Positions 8,713-18,309 of a stretch of DNA of 64,000 nucleotides are shown here, one piece after another. The DNA comes from Anaerolineaceae bacterium (GTDB taxonomy: Bacteria; Chloroflexota; Anaerolineae; Anaerolineales; Anaerolineaceae). Where the stretch lies: NCBI GenBank assembly GCA_016841445.1, contig JAENZD010000001.1, positions 310,001 through 374,000 on the forward strand. Reading direction: 5' to 3'. The position numbers were made by a program, and so were the translations under genes. Every line of letters begins with the position of its first letter. Position 1 is the first letter of the stretch. The notes below the pieces were generated by a model that was not told the origin of the DNA, searched no databases, and saw only the letters and a program-made list of their open reading frames with translations.

Positions 8713-9615
8713 CTACCTTCTCCGGTTGATTTCTATGCGTTGTTTGATTTGATGATAGAAAGTGACCACTCGTTTTTTCCACAATTGGTAGATTGGCTCT
8801 CCGGAATTATTTCCTTCGTCGATCCACTCATCAATCCCTCGCTTGGTTTTGTCCCACGCGAACGACGGCCTGCTCTCTGTGCAAAATCCGCATAGAGGGG
8901 TGGGTTTTTTTAGGAATGCGAGGACATCTTCAGCGGTGATGTCATCGTAAATATCGAGATAATCCTTCTCAGTGACAGGGATTTTCTGGTCAAAATATTG
9001 ATTGAAAATGTGGACATGGGGTGCAAACGCGCAGGTATAAAGCCGGCCATCACGAAGGAACGGACACATGTATCTTGACCGGCAGCTTTGAAAACTTTTT
9101 TGAGGGTCAGAGTCACCGTTGATATTAAAGAATTGATTGAAAGATGTGACGACCGGTGGAATTTTTATATTAACCTTGTGAAATTTCCTTAACTGTTTGA
9201 TCCTCTCTAAATTCAATGGAACAGGGTAATTTGTTATCTTGACCTGCACCTGATGGATATGACAGGTTTCCCAGAACTTTTCTTGCATTCGCTCGAGGAG
9301 TAAACCATTTGTGAAGATAGCGACCCTTGTTTTTGGGAATATTTGGCGGGTAACTTTGATGAATGCGTTCACCTCTGGGTGTAGCAGGGGCTCACCACCC
9401 ATCAAGCGGATTTCATAGACATCACTAAATAGCTGACTGAAACCTTGCAGATCCCTTTTGAACTGATTGGGATCATAAAATACCTCACCATTTACCAACG
9501 GCGCAAAATGGCTGCACCCTTTGCAGTTCAGGTTGCAGTGGTCAACCAGGTGGGTCTCAAGGATGTAAGGAAAAACCGGTCGTTTATTCATACGTTCATT
9601 AATGAAGGACGCCAC
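8713..9615 (-). CDS. Radical SAM protein
   Basis: 300 residues with the 4Fe-4S/SAM motif in CNLNCKGCSHFAP (CxxxCxxC), followed by EIRLMGGEPLLHPE, the usual second strand of the partial TIM barrel. A later Cys set (CRSRYMCPFLRDGRLYTC) and CGFCTES may bind an auxiliary cluster, as in SPASM-like enzymes. The start is either GTG 9615, inside the preceding gene, or ATG 9591. Lying between a glycosyltransferase and a methyltransferase, it probably modifies the same sugar or peptide product; the reaction cannot be assigned. Confidence 0.88.
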   Translation of the reverse strand: MASFINERMNKRPVFPYILETHLVDHCNLNCKGCSHFAPLVNGEVFYDPNQFKRDLQGFSQLFSDVYEIRLMGGEPLLHPEVNAFIKVTRQIFPKTRVAIFTNGLLLERMQEKFWETCHIHQVQVKITNYPVPLNLERIKQLRKFHKVNIKIPPVVTSFNQFFNINGDSDPQKSFQSCRSRYMCPFLRDGRLYTCAFAPHVHIFNQYFDQKIPVTEKDYLDIYDDITAEDVLAFLKKPTPLCGFCTESRPSFAWDKTKRGIDEWIDEGNNSGEPIYQLWKKRVVTFYHQIKQRIEINRRR

Positions 9616-10861
9616 GTAATATTTGGATGTTTTTCTTCATGCTGTACTTCTCGAAAATCTCCTCCTGTTCTTCTGGATTTGGCCTTTGGAGCCTGTTTAG
9701 TTCAGCGATAGAAACGTTTAGGAATTCCTGTTTATGCATCTTGAGCATGACATAATTTTTATCAGCAAGATCACGGCCGAAATCACCGATGGATTCAAGC
9801 AAGATCAGGCTGTTACCTGTTGCCAGGTACTCAGGAATCTTGACAGGGCAGGATACAGTGCTGGCGATATTCTCATCCCTGAATGCAAGCCCGATATCAC
9901 CGGCATTGTACATGCCATTTAATGCTTCCCCATCAGCATTATCAATGATTAAGTTCTCTATTTCATACTCAATCTTGTATTGAATCGCTCTTTCCTGGTC
10001 GTATGTCAGGATAAGAAAGCGGTATATTTCAGCAGGATCCTGATCCTGGATATGTTTAATGAAAGCGAACAGCAGCTCGGGATCTTGCCATTTTTGGAGC
10101 ATGCCGCTGTAAATAACCAACTTTTGATGATCAGCAATATCATATTTATCACGATAGAATTTACGCGAAGATGGGTTTATAAAAAACTTATCTTCATCAA
10201 AGAAATTCGGAAAGACGACGCTTGGCTTTGAATCCAAATGATGTTTTTTATCAATGAAATTCAAGAAACGATGGGAAACAACAGATAACGAATCCGCATG
10301 GTTCAAGTTGGTACTTTCAAGGAACTGCAAAACCAGGTATTTCGCTACTCTTAGAAAGAAATTTGATGTGGAATAGTAAAGTTCTTCCTGGGGTACCAAT
10401 CCCCGCATGTCAAAATGAAGATGGGTATTATTTAGCGATCTTTTTACCTGCTGTCCAATTTGACAGTTGTAATAATTCTGAGCCCAAATATATCGCTTTT
10501 GATATGGCTGGGCCAATTCTGCGATTGCTTTGGCTGCCCTGGTCATACCCTTGAACGTGCGCCCCTGGATATGATAAAACTGAATCCGGATTCCCTTTTC
10601 TATGAGAAGGTCTCTGAGATTTTCTTCTTTTTCTCTCAACAGATCGGGCTGATAATCCGATTTTCCCTTGCTGATAATTGTTGTCATCAAGATATCGGAA
10701 TGATTGAGCATGCCTGCATGGACCAGGTTATGTATGAAGGCGATATTGACTGAATCAAAAAGGCCTTCCCAGTAGTTGTGTCCGCCCAAAAAAATAAATA
10801 GGGAGTCCTGGGCTGGTTCGATCCGTTCTCTTAACTCATTTTTATTTGTAGTGGTCATCAA
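9599..10861 (-). CDS. Glycosyltransferase (GT4-like, GT-B fold)
   Basis: 420 residues. The C-terminal half has KLVIYSGMLQKWQDPELL, then GDIGLAFRDENIASTVSCPVKIPEYLATG, the donor-binding half of GT-B enzymes where the E of the PEYLA segment contacts the nucleotide sugar. The N-terminal half is less conserved. It is the first gene of the reverse operon whose upstream region (10862-11075) is shared with the divergent DUF4956 operon. Likely role: cell-surface glycan assembly. Confidence 0.8.
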   Translation of the reverse strand: MMTTTNKNELRERIEPAQDSLFIFLGGHNYWEGLFDSVNIAFIHNLVHAGMLNHSDILMTTIISKGKSDYQPDLLREKEENLRDLLIEKGIRIQFYHIQGRTFKGMTRAAKAIAELAQPYQKRYIWAQNYYNCQIGQQVKRSLNNTHLHFDMRGLVPQEELYYSTSNFFLRVAKYLVLQFLESTNLNHADSLSVVSHRFLNFIDKKHHLDSKPSVVFPNFFDEDKFFINPSSRKFYRDKYDIADHQKLVIYSGMLQKWQDPELLFAFIKHIQDQDPAEIYRFLILTYDQERAIQYKIEYEIENLIIDNADGEALNGMYNAGDIGLAFRDENIASTVSCPVKIPEYLATGNSLILLESIGDFGRDLADKNYVMLKMHKQEFLNVSIAELNRLQRPNPEEQEEIFEKYSMKKNIQILRGVLH

Positions 10862-11075
10862 TTCGGCTTCATCTACCTTTATTATTGAATAGTTTTGTGT
10901 TTTTAATACTAAGAATTATAACCCAACCTAAATTTGATATTTACTGGATCTCTTTCGGTTTCGCAGATGAGTATCGTTGTGTTGAAAAATTTGTTCTTGA
11001 GCCTTAAATGACATACCCGGTTATTTTGTGTTATTATAATTCTTACAATTTTTATCCAGGAGGTCCTGCAATCTT

Positions 11076-11777
11076 ATGATTGATAAATTAGTATCGCTTT
11101 TCAGAGACGTTTTTTCAAGAATGGCAATTTCAGGTCAGGAAATTTTCAATCTGGCATTTTCAATGTTCCTGGCTTTTGCGATCGGGCTGGTGATCTCTCA
11201 GGTCTACAAACGCACTCAGCGGGGCATGAACCATGAATTAACTTATATGACAACACTTGTGGTTCTCCCCCCAACAGTCACACTGGTGATGCTGTTTATC
11301 AGGGGGGACCTGATCATTTCACTCGGGTTGATTGGTTCGCTGGCGATCATCCGATTTCGGACGGCAATCAAAGATACCAGGGACATGGTTTTCCTGTTCT
11401 GGTGCATCGTTGTGGGTTTGGGCGCAGGAACTTATAACTGGACTGCGGTTATTATTGGCTCGATCTTGCTGCTTGGTGTGATCTTTATTTTATTTTTACT
11501 GAAATATGGACGCTCAAAGAACCAGGACTACATTTTGGTCATATCGAGTGAGACTTCCGGCAGCTATGAGGAAATCCAACAGGTCGTGAACGCGTTCGCG
11601 GAGAGCATGAATATCAGGTCTCAGGAAATCCAGGATGAGGTTTCAGAGACTGTTCTGGAAATTGCATTCAAAACGCCGGATCCTCTAGAGTTTGAAAAGC
11701 TGACCAAGCAGTTATATGCCCTTTCGTTCGTGAAGCATGTTTCGCTGCTTGCACCTCAACTTTCTTTACCCGCCTAA
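11076..11777 (+). CDS. DUF4956 membrane protein
   Basis: 233 residues with three or four helices in the N-terminal 150 residues and a soluble ferredoxin-like C-terminus. The loop IGSLAIIRFRTAIKDTRDMVFLF is the DUF4956 hallmark. This family is repeatedly found beside VTC-domain polyphosphate polymerase-like and CotH genes, exactly the order seen here (gap of 6 bases to the next gene). A TATAAT at 11035-11040 could be the -10 box; AGGAGGT (11060-11066) is the ribosome site. Confidence 0.88.
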   Translation: MIDKLVSLFRDVFSRMAISGQEIFNLAFSMFLAFAIGLVISQVYKRTQRGMNHELTYMTTLVVLPPTVTLVMLFIRGDLIISLGLIGSLAIIRFRTAIKDTRDMVFLFWCIVVGLGAGTYNWTAVIIGSILLLGVIFILFLLKYGRSKNQDYILVISSETSGSYEEIQQVVNAFAESMNIRSQEIQDEVSETVLEIAFKTPDPLEFEKLTKQLYALSFVKHVSLLAPQLSLPA

Positions 11778-11783
11778 AGTCAT

Positions 11784-12527
11784 ATGTCTATCAATTTCTC
11801 AGAGCCTATTGAGGAACTTGATTCAAACTGGCGGTTTGAGACCAAATACCGGATCAACACCCTCGAGTACTATGCCATTAAGAATGCGCTTCCGCTGTAT
11901 ATGAAACCTGATCTATATACACAGTTGAAGCCATCAAAAAGATATCTCGTCCGTAGCTTGTATTTTGATACCCGTGATTACCGCATGTACACCGAAAAGA
12001 TCGACGGCATTTGCAACAGGATCAAATTCCGGATCCGAACATATGGAACGGATCCATCAGAAGAACCTGATATCCGAGTGGAGATGAAAGTCCGTAAAGG
12101 AAACACGATGGAAAAATATGGCTGTTTTGTTTCCTGCGAAGACTATCAGGGATTCATGAAAAATTGGTGCTGGGACTCAAGCGAGGATCCCGTATTAAAT
12201 GAATTTACGCGTTACCTTCATAAATGGGACCTGCTGCCTAAAACCCTGGTCCAATATGACCGTGAAGGCTATCATTCACGGTTTCAGGATAAGGTCAGGT
12301 TAACTTTTGACCACCGGATAAAGAGCGCTCCGTCTGATGACCTTTTCCCAAAGAGTATATTTTGGCGCCGGCATTATTTTTCACAAATTGTGTTGGAAAT
12401 TAAACATCAGGGAAATATGCCCGGATGGCTGAATCAACTTATCCAATCCTATCAAATGAAAGTCATCCCTAACAGTAAGTATGCCAATTCCATCGAAATT
12501 GCTCCCAGGGATATCGCAATTAATTAA
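11784..12527 (+). CDS. VTC-domain (polyphosphate polymerase-like) protein
   Basis: 247 residues of VTC/CYTH tunnel fold. Signature segments are RFETKYRI near the N-terminus, RSLYFDT, RIKFRIRTYG, EMKVRKGN and FDHRIKS, which place the basic and acidic residues lining a triphosphate tunnel. Eukaryotic VTC4 makes polyphosphate; the activity of bacterial stand-alone copies is less certain. It is the middle gene of DUF4956-VTC-CotH. Confidence 0.9.
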   Translation: MSINFSEPIEELDSNWRFETKYRINTLEYYAIKNALPLYMKPDLYTQLKPSKRYLVRSLYFDTRDYRMYTEKIDGICNRIKFRIRTYGTDPSEEPDIRVEMKVRKGNTMEKYGCFVSCEDYQGFMKNWCWDSSEDPVLNEFTRYLHKWDLLPKTLVQYDREGYHSRFQDKVRLTFDHRIKSAPSDDLFPKSIFWRRHYFSQIVLEIKHQGNMPGWLNQLIQSYQMKVIPNSKYANSIEIAPRDIAIN

Positions 12528-12553
12528 ATAATATTGATTTCAGGTTGTAACGA

Positions 12554-14488
12554 ATGAAAAAGATCAAAACCTTCTTATTTAGTTTTCTAGCTCTGATCAT
12601 ATTATTGTTCGTAGTTTTTTTATTGGTTCAACCTGCAGTTCCTGTTTTTTCTGCCCCAAGCGGTTTCTATAATGAATCGTTTGCTCTTTCAATCGATACA
12701 AAAGACCGGAATGTGACTGTTCACTACACATTGGATGGCAGCATTCCAACGCTGGATTCCCCTGTTTACACAAGCCCAATCATGATCAAAGACCGTTCAG
12801 AAGATCCGAACACGATCTCTATGATTTCAACGATATCCTACCGTTATTCAGAGCCGAAAGTTAATCTCTTCAAGATTACAACCATCCGGGCGCGGAGTTT
12901 TAACAATATCACCAAGGCACCCAGTCCTATAGTGACACATTCCTACCTTGTTCATCCGGGTATGGCCAGCAGGTATTCGCTCCCGATCATTTCACTGGTT
13001 GTTGATCCCCATGATTTTTTTGACCAGGAAACCGGCATCTATGTGACAGGGGAAAGCCCTGATGTGGTTGCCGGGGATAATGATCACTATTATTTTTGGC
13101 CGGCCAATTATCATGAACGCGGAGAAGACTGGGAGCGACCGGTTTATATTGAATACTTTGATTTGGAAGGCAATTTGCTGCTCTCGCAAAATGCTGGTGT
13201 GAGGATCCATGGTGTTGCATCGAGAAGTTATCGACAGAAGTCATTGCGGTTATATGCTGACCGGGAATATGAAGTTGTAGATCGTTTCAACTACCCATTA
13301 TTCCCAAACCTGAATGATATTAATGGGGAAAGTATCGATTCCTTTGAGACTTTTATCCTCAGGAACTCAGGGACGGATTTTGGTTCCTCATTTATGAGGG
13401 ATGTGCTGATCCAGCGGTTGGTGGAACACACTTCGCTGGATACCCAGGCAATAAAACCTGTTGTTGTCTTTCTGAATGGAGAATACTGGGGGATTTATTA
13501 CATCTACGAACGCTACGATGAGGGTTATTTTGAGAACCATTACGATATTGATCCGAATAACATCATTGTTCTCGAAGAGGATGGCGATTTCGTCATTGGC
13601 GTTGTAAAGGATCAGAATCTCTACACAGACCTGGTTGGGTACGCAAACACGCATGATGTCAGTGATCATTCAGTTTATGCTGAGATCCAAAATCAAATCG
13701 ATATCGTAAATTTTATTGATTACCAGATCACTGAAATTTTCATTGCCCACCGGGATTGGCCGAAGAATAATATTAAATACTGGCGAGTAAGAACGGTGAG
13801 TGATGAACAGAACGCATCATATGGGCAAGATGGACGCTGGCGCTGGCTGTTATTTGACACAGACCATGGTTTTATTGACCCCAAGATCAACAGCATTCAA
13901 TATGCAGCAAGAGAAGATATGCCCAATGATTTGTTTAGCGCACTTATTGGAAATTCAGAATTCAGAGAACTTTTCCTGAATCGGTTTGCAGACCACCTGA
14001 ATTCAACCTTCAAAACAGACCGTGTCGTCAGGGAAATTGATGCGATTGCCGCAGTCCTGGAACCTGAAATGCAGGATCAAATTAACCGCTGGCATTCATC
14101 AGGGAATTCAATGGAAGATTGGCACAATAATGTTAATCTCCTCCGTTCTTTCGCTTTTAACCGTCCTGATATCATGTTCAAAGATCTGGTTGAATATTTT
14201 GAACTGGACGGAACTTTTGATTTATCAATCTCCTCAGATCCAGCAAAGGGTTTTGTGAAGGTGAATTCCATTGAAATTCTACCCAGTACACCAGGTGTGG
14301 AAACATCAGGGCTGTTTGAGGGTACATATTTCCAGGGTGTCCCAATTACAATAACCGCCTCACCCTCAGAAGGTTATCAATTTTCCCATTGGGAGGGCAC
14401 GGGCTTTGATGGAGAAACCAACCCGGAGATAGAAATCCTCACGTCTCAGGATATTAATCTTCAGCCTGTTTTCATCCCTGCTGATTAG
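12554..14488 (+). CDS. CotH-family protein kinase-like surface protein
   Basis: 644 residues. There is an N-terminal anchor helix (about residues 5-25). Next comes a chitobiase/HexA C-terminal-like beta domain (VHYTLDGSIPTLDSPVY). The CotH kinase-like core then shows RIHGVASRSYRQKSLRLY, FILRNSGTD, YWGIYYIYERYDEGYF and LLFDTDHGF. A C-terminal InlB-type bacterial repeat ends in FSHWEGTG. CotH proteins are atypical secreted protein kinases. Here the enzyme is membrane-tethered outside the cell and cotranscribed with the VTC and DUF4956 genes (26 bases after VTC). The substrate is unknown. Confidence 0.88.
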   Translation: MKKIKTFLFSFLALIILLFVVFLLVQPAVPVFSAPSGFYNESFALSIDTKDRNVTVHYTLDGSIPTLDSPVYTSPIMIKDRSEDPNTISMISTISYRYSEPKVNLFKITTIRARSFNNITKAPSPIVTHSYLVHPGMASRYSLPIISLVVDPHDFFDQETGIYVTGESPDVVAGDNDHYYFWPANYHERGEDWERPVYIEYFDLEGNLLLSQNAGVRIHGVASRSYRQKSLRLYADREYEVVDRFNYPLFPNLNDINGESIDSFETFILRNSGTDFGSSFMRDVLIQRLVEHTSLDTQAIKPVVVFLNGEYWGIYYIYERYDEGYFENHYDIDPNNIIVLEEDGDFVIGVVKDQNLYTDLVGYANTHDVSDHSVYAEIQNQIDIVNFIDYQITEIFIAHRDWPKNNIKYWRVRTVSDEQNASYGQDGRWRWLLFDTDHGFIDPKINSIQYAAREDMPNDLFSALIGNSEFRELFLNRFADHLNSTFKTDRVVREIDAIAAVLEPEMQDQINRWHSSGNSMEDWHNNVNLLRSFAFNRPDIMFKDLVEYFELDGTFDLSISSDPAKGFVKVNSIEILPSTPGVETSGLFEGTYFQGVPITITASPSEGYQFSHWEGTGFDGETNPEIEILTSQDINLQPVFIPAD

Positions 14489-14660
14489 CTCGTTAGATTT
14501 ATTATTAGCCGGGTTAATATTTTTTGACTGAGATTAAATAGAAATAAATATTATTTCCTATTTGGCCGGCTTTAATGCTAAGATTCGTAATAATTATCCA
14601 GCTGAAATCATCTTCCTAATTATTGATAGATGATGGCTGTTTGTAACAGAAAGGTTGCTG

Positions 14661-15506
14661 ATGACCCTAAAGCTAAGAACGGTCGAGAAAATTGTCAGAG
14701 GAAAACATGCTGTGGACGGTGCAGGTGTCCACCTGGTACGGCTTTTTGGCAGAGACGAGGTGCAGGATTTTGACCCCTTTCTCCTGATGGATGCTTTCGA
14801 TTCAACGGATCCGGATAACTATATCAAAGGATTCCCCTGGCACCCACATCGCGGGATTGAAACCGTGACTTATCTGATCAAAGGTGATCTGGAACATGGG
14901 GACAGCCTTGGAAATCACGGCAGCATTTTGGATGGTGATTGCCAGTGGATGACCGCCGGCTCAGGCATCATTCACCAGGAAATGCCGCAGGCGACTGACC
15001 ATTTGCTGGGTTGCCAGATTTGGCTCAACCTTCCATCGAAGGATAAAATGGTTTCACCGCAATATAATGACATCCTGGATGCTAATGTGCCGGAGATTTG
15101 CGAGGAAGGTGTCAAGCTTCATATCATTGCAGGTCGGTATAAAGATTTTATTGGTGCTTTTGAGGGGAAATATGTACAGCCGATTTACTTGGATGTGGAG
15201 GCACAACCAGGCGTTGAATGGTCAATGGAAACCGGCCCGGAGAACACCCTATTTGTTTATATCATTTCAGGTGAGGCAGCTTTTGATCCGGATACGACAG
15301 ACTTGCTTGGTGAAAAAAATGTGGTCTTATTTTCCAAAGGCGAGCAGTTCTGGATGCGCGCTGGAAGTTCCGGCGTAAGATTTTTGTTATTAAGTGGTAG
15401 ACCCTTGAACGAACCAATCGCCTGGGGAGGACCGATTGTGATGAACACCCGGCAGGAATTGAATCAGGCTTTTGCAGATTTAGATAAAGGCCAGTTTATT
15501 AAGTAA
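14661..15506 (+). CDS. Pirin family protein
   Basis: Bicupin of 281 residues. The N-terminal cupin carries the iron ligands in WHPHRGIETVTYL and GSGIIHQEMP, the invariant pirin arrangement. Bacterial pirins act as quercetin dioxygenases or as metabolic regulators. ATG 14661 follows GAAAGG with good spacing; a TTG at 14655 is in frame. Monocistronic by spacing. Confidence 0.92.
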   Translation: MTLKLRTVEKIVRGKHAVDGAGVHLVRLFGRDEVQDFDPFLLMDAFDSTDPDNYIKGFPWHPHRGIETVTYLIKGDLEHGDSLGNHGSILDGDCQWMTAGSGIIHQEMPQATDHLLGCQIWLNLPSKDKMVSPQYNDILDANVPEICEEGVKLHIIAGRYKDFIGAFEGKYVQPIYLDVEAQPGVEWSMETGPENTLFVYIISGEAAFDPDTTDLLGEKNVVLFSKGEQFWMRAGSSGVRFLLLSGRPLNEPIAWGGPIVMNTRQELNQAFADLDKGQFIK

Positions 15507-15703
15507 CCGGTTGGTGTTCCTCCCTTTAAAGAAAATCAACATCACCCTTTGAAATTAAATTTAAACTTAAGCACGCGCTTATTGTTATCAGTTTTCCCTG
15601 AAAAATGCCCAACATCCAAATAAATTGATCTGCTAATGAATATTGAAAGCAAAAAAATATCCTGTTTTTCAATTATAATTCTTTCAATACAGGAGATATT
15701 TTT

Positions 15704-16705
15704 ATGAAACGATGCTTTGTGATAAGTCCGATTGGTCAGGAAGAATCAGAAATTCGTGAACATGCCGATGATGTGATGGATTTCATCATTAAACCCGCTA
15801 TGAAAGAATTGGGATATGAAGCCTACCGTTCAGACCACAGCCATGCAGTTGGTAAGATCAGCGACCAAATGTTCAAATCAATTTTAGACGATGATCTCTG
15901 TATCGCATTGCTCACATTCCAAAACCCGAATGTTTATTATGAGCTTGCAGTTGCCCAAAGTGCTGCCCGGCCTGTGATCATTCTTGCGCTTAAGGGCACC
16001 AACCTTCCTTTTGACATTAAAGACATGCGGGTCGTTTATTATGACCTGAAACCTCGCCCGCTTGCGGAGGGCGTTTACAAGCAGGAAATCATCGAGAAGG
16101 TGCGCTTTTTAGAAAGCGAAGGTAGTGATCGAGTCGTCCCATTTGCGCCAGAACTTTCGCCACTCTCCGCTTCACAGCAGTACAGTACATTTGCACATGC
16201 TGAGGATTATGGCTCGTCGGATATTTGGTTGGAAATCCTCAAAGAATCGAAAGCGAAGTTTGATTTGTTGGGGATATCCCTTGGGCGCTGGACAAAACTG
16301 ATTGGTGTTAGTGATTTGTTTAAGCAAAAAGCAGCGGAGGGATGCCGGATCAGGATTTTGATCATGGACGCCGAAAACCCAACACTGGAATTGATATTGA
16401 ACGAGAAAGACCATAAAGGAAACATCGGATACACTAAACAGGCAATCATGGAAGTTACAGAATTCTTTAATTCAATTAATGCTCAAGAAGAATTAATACA
16501 AATCCGTCATATCCAGAAGACCTGCCCGCACCAGACAATGCTCCTGAATGATATCAGGGCTGTCATTATCCCATATCTGTATTCAAATGCAACTTTTGTT
16601 TCGCCGCTTTTTGATTTTCCCAGAAATAATGCTTTGTATCCTGTATTTGAGTCGGAATATGAATCATTATGGGAAGAAGCATCTCAGAAAAAAATTTCCA
16701 TGTAA
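15704..16705 (+). CDS. TIR-like / nucleoside-deoxyribosyltransferase-fold nucleotide-binding protein
   Basis: 333 residues in two parts. Residues 1-145 (RCFVISPIGQEESEIREHAD, DDDLCIALLTFQNPNVYYELAVA) have the pattern of nucleoside 2-deoxyribosyltransferase/TIR-like nucleotide-binding domains, with the NPNVYYELAVA helix carrying the probable catalytic Glu. Residues 165-330 (IWLEILKESKAKFDLLGISLGRW, CRIRILIMDAENP) resemble the DUF5919/PLD-like sensor domain seen C-terminal to such domains. These architectures occur in stress and anti-phage effectors that act on NAD or nucleotides. No partner defence gene lies nearby, so a defence role is inference only. Confidence 0.7.
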   Translation: MKRCFVISPIGQEESEIREHADDVMDFIIKPAMKELGYEAYRSDHSHAVGKISDQMFKSILDDDLCIALLTFQNPNVYYELAVAQSAARPVIILALKGTNLPFDIKDMRVVYYDLKPRPLAEGVYKQEIIEKVRFLESEGSDRVVPFAPELSPLSASQQYSTFAHAEDYGSSDIWLEILKESKAKFDLLGISLGRWTKLIGVSDLFKQKAAEGCRIRILIMDAENPTLELILNEKDHKGNIGYTKQAIMEVTEFFNSINAQEELIQIRHIQKTCPHQTMLLNDIRAVIIPYLYSNATFVSPLFDFPRNNALYPVFESEYESLWEEASQKKISM

Positions 16706-16890
16706 TTAATTCGTTTTAATTTTCACCATTCTGCCAATGATTGCTGCGTTGTAGTGATGTAACATCGTTGAAACCCTTTACTTTCTATGGATAATATGCG
16801 CAGTATTATGTATAATTTGATTTTACAAACTTCTTTAGGAAATTTATAAAACTAATATGAACAATTTGTGTTAATAAAACAAGAGCCATT

Positions 16891-17364
16891 ATGATAGAAC
16901 TCAAAGTAAATGAAAAAACGCCCGCCAATTTGAGCCCTCTCAACAAGGATTCTGTTCTCGAATTGTGGTCAAAAACCTATAACACCAGTGGAAAACCAGA
17001 CTGGTCACATATTTTTCCGTACTACCATGAGAATATTATTTTCCAGGACACGATCCAGAGGATAGAGGGAAAAGAAGCTTTCGTTGAAATGTGCAACCGG
17101 CTGACCAAGAGATGCGAAGAACTCAAGATGAAAATTTCTTCCATCGCTGAAAGTGATAATGAGATTTTTATGGAGTGGGAAATGACGATGATTTTTCGTA
17201 AAACGCCCAGTACTTCTCTGTTTGGCTGTACAAAACTCACTTTGGATGAGAACGGCATGATCACACACCAGCGGGATTATTATGACCTATGGGGAGATAT
17301 CTTCCACAATGTCCCGCTGATGAAGAAGATTTATCCCCGATTTATGCGCCGAATTTTCGGTTAA
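16891..17364 (+). CDS. SnoaL/NTF2-like protein
   Basis: 157 residues with the cone-shaped NTF2 fold: an N-terminal helix pair (WSKTYNTSGKPDWSHIFPYYHENIIFQDT), a strand with EGKEAF, and the C-terminal sheet (EWEMTMIF, HQRDYYDLWGD). Members are cyclases, isomerases or binding proteins for hydrophobic small molecules. It starts a three-gene operon with an SDR (12-base gap) and an FAD oxidoreductase. Confidence 0.8.
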   Translation: MIELKVNEKTPANLSPLNKDSVLELWSKTYNTSGKPDWSHIFPYYHENIIFQDTIQRIEGKEAFVEMCNRLTKRCEELKMKISSIAESDNEIFMEWEMTMIFRKTPSTSLFGCTKLTLDENGMITHQRDYYDLWGDIFHNVPLMKKIYPRFMRRIFG

Positions 17365-17376
17365 GAAGAGAGCATC

Positions 17377-18309
17377 ATGAAGTTGAAGCTACCTGAAGAA
17401 CTACAGTTTATCACGAATAACATGCTGCCGCATAAATCAACCACCGAGCGAATGGATGGCAAGGTTTGTGTGATAACCGGGACAACATCCGGAATTGGCT
17501 ACGAAGCAGCCAGGCAGTTTGCGAAGGGAGGCGCAGACCTGGTGATGGTCTGCCGGAATAAAGATAAAGCAGAACCTATCCGCCAAAAGTTGACGGATGA
17601 ATTTGGAACCAGTGTTGATCTTTTTATCGCTGATTTCCAAAGGCTTGATGAGGTGCGGCGGGTTGCCGAAGAAATCAGCGTAAAATACCCAAAAATTCAT
17701 GGTTTGGTCAACAATGCAGGTGTTTTTAATAAACGTCGCAGGCTGACGCCGGATGGAAATGAAATGACAATGGGTGTGATCCACCTGGCGTCTTTCCTCC
17801 TGACCAAACGCCTGATCGAAAATATGAAAAACGGGGCGCCTTCGCGAATTCTTTATATCAGTTCAGAGGCACATCGCTTTGGCGGTTTTAATTTAAAGGA
17901 CATGGATTGGCATAAGCGACCTTATATCGGGCTGTTCGCTTATGGAGCAGCAAAGATTGCCCAGATCCATACTGCCATGGTGTTAGCTGAACAACTAGAA
18001 GCAAGCGGCGTGATGGTAAATTTGATGCACCCCGGTGCGGTCCGGACGAACATCGGGATGAATAATGGTTTGTTTTACCGGTTATATTCCAGGTATGTTT
18101 TGCGTTGGTTCCTAAAGGATGCGTCAAAATCCGGGGAGGCGATTTATTATCTGGCAGCAGATCCTAGTCTTAATGGTGTAACCGGAAAATTCTTTAACCA
18201 AACGATTGAAGAAAAACCTGCCTGGTATTCCGTGAAAGAAAAAATGAGGCAGCAGGTTTGGGATCGCACTGAAGAATTGGTTCGACCGTATTTGAAAGAG
18301 GGCTTATGA
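17377..18309 (+). CDS. Short-chain dehydrogenase/reductase
   Basis: 310 residues, retinol dehydrogenase-like. The NAD(P) motif is TGTTSGIG, VNNAGVF marks strand 4, catalytic Ser lies in LYISSEAH and the Tyr/Lys pair in YGAAK. RNKDKAE after strand 2 suggests NADP preference. The stop overlaps the next gene (ATGA), so it is coupled to the FAD enzyme. The substrate is probably a lipid or isoprenoid alcohol or ketone, by context. Confidence 0.92.
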   Translation: MKLKLPEELQFITNNMLPHKSTTERMDGKVCVITGTTSGIGYEAARQFAKGGADLVMVCRNKDKAEPIRQKLTDEFGTSVDLFIADFQRLDEVRRVAEEISVKYPKIHGLVNNAGVFNKRRRLTPDGNEMTMGVIHLASFLLTKRLIENMKNGAPSRILYISSEAHRFGGFNLKDMDWHKRPYIGLFAYGAAKIAQIHTAMVLAEQLEASGVMVNLMHPGAVRTNIGMNNGLFYRLYSRYVLRWFLKDASKSGEAIYYLAADPSLNGVTGKFFNQTIEEKPAWYSVKEKMRQQVWDRTEELVRPYLKEGL

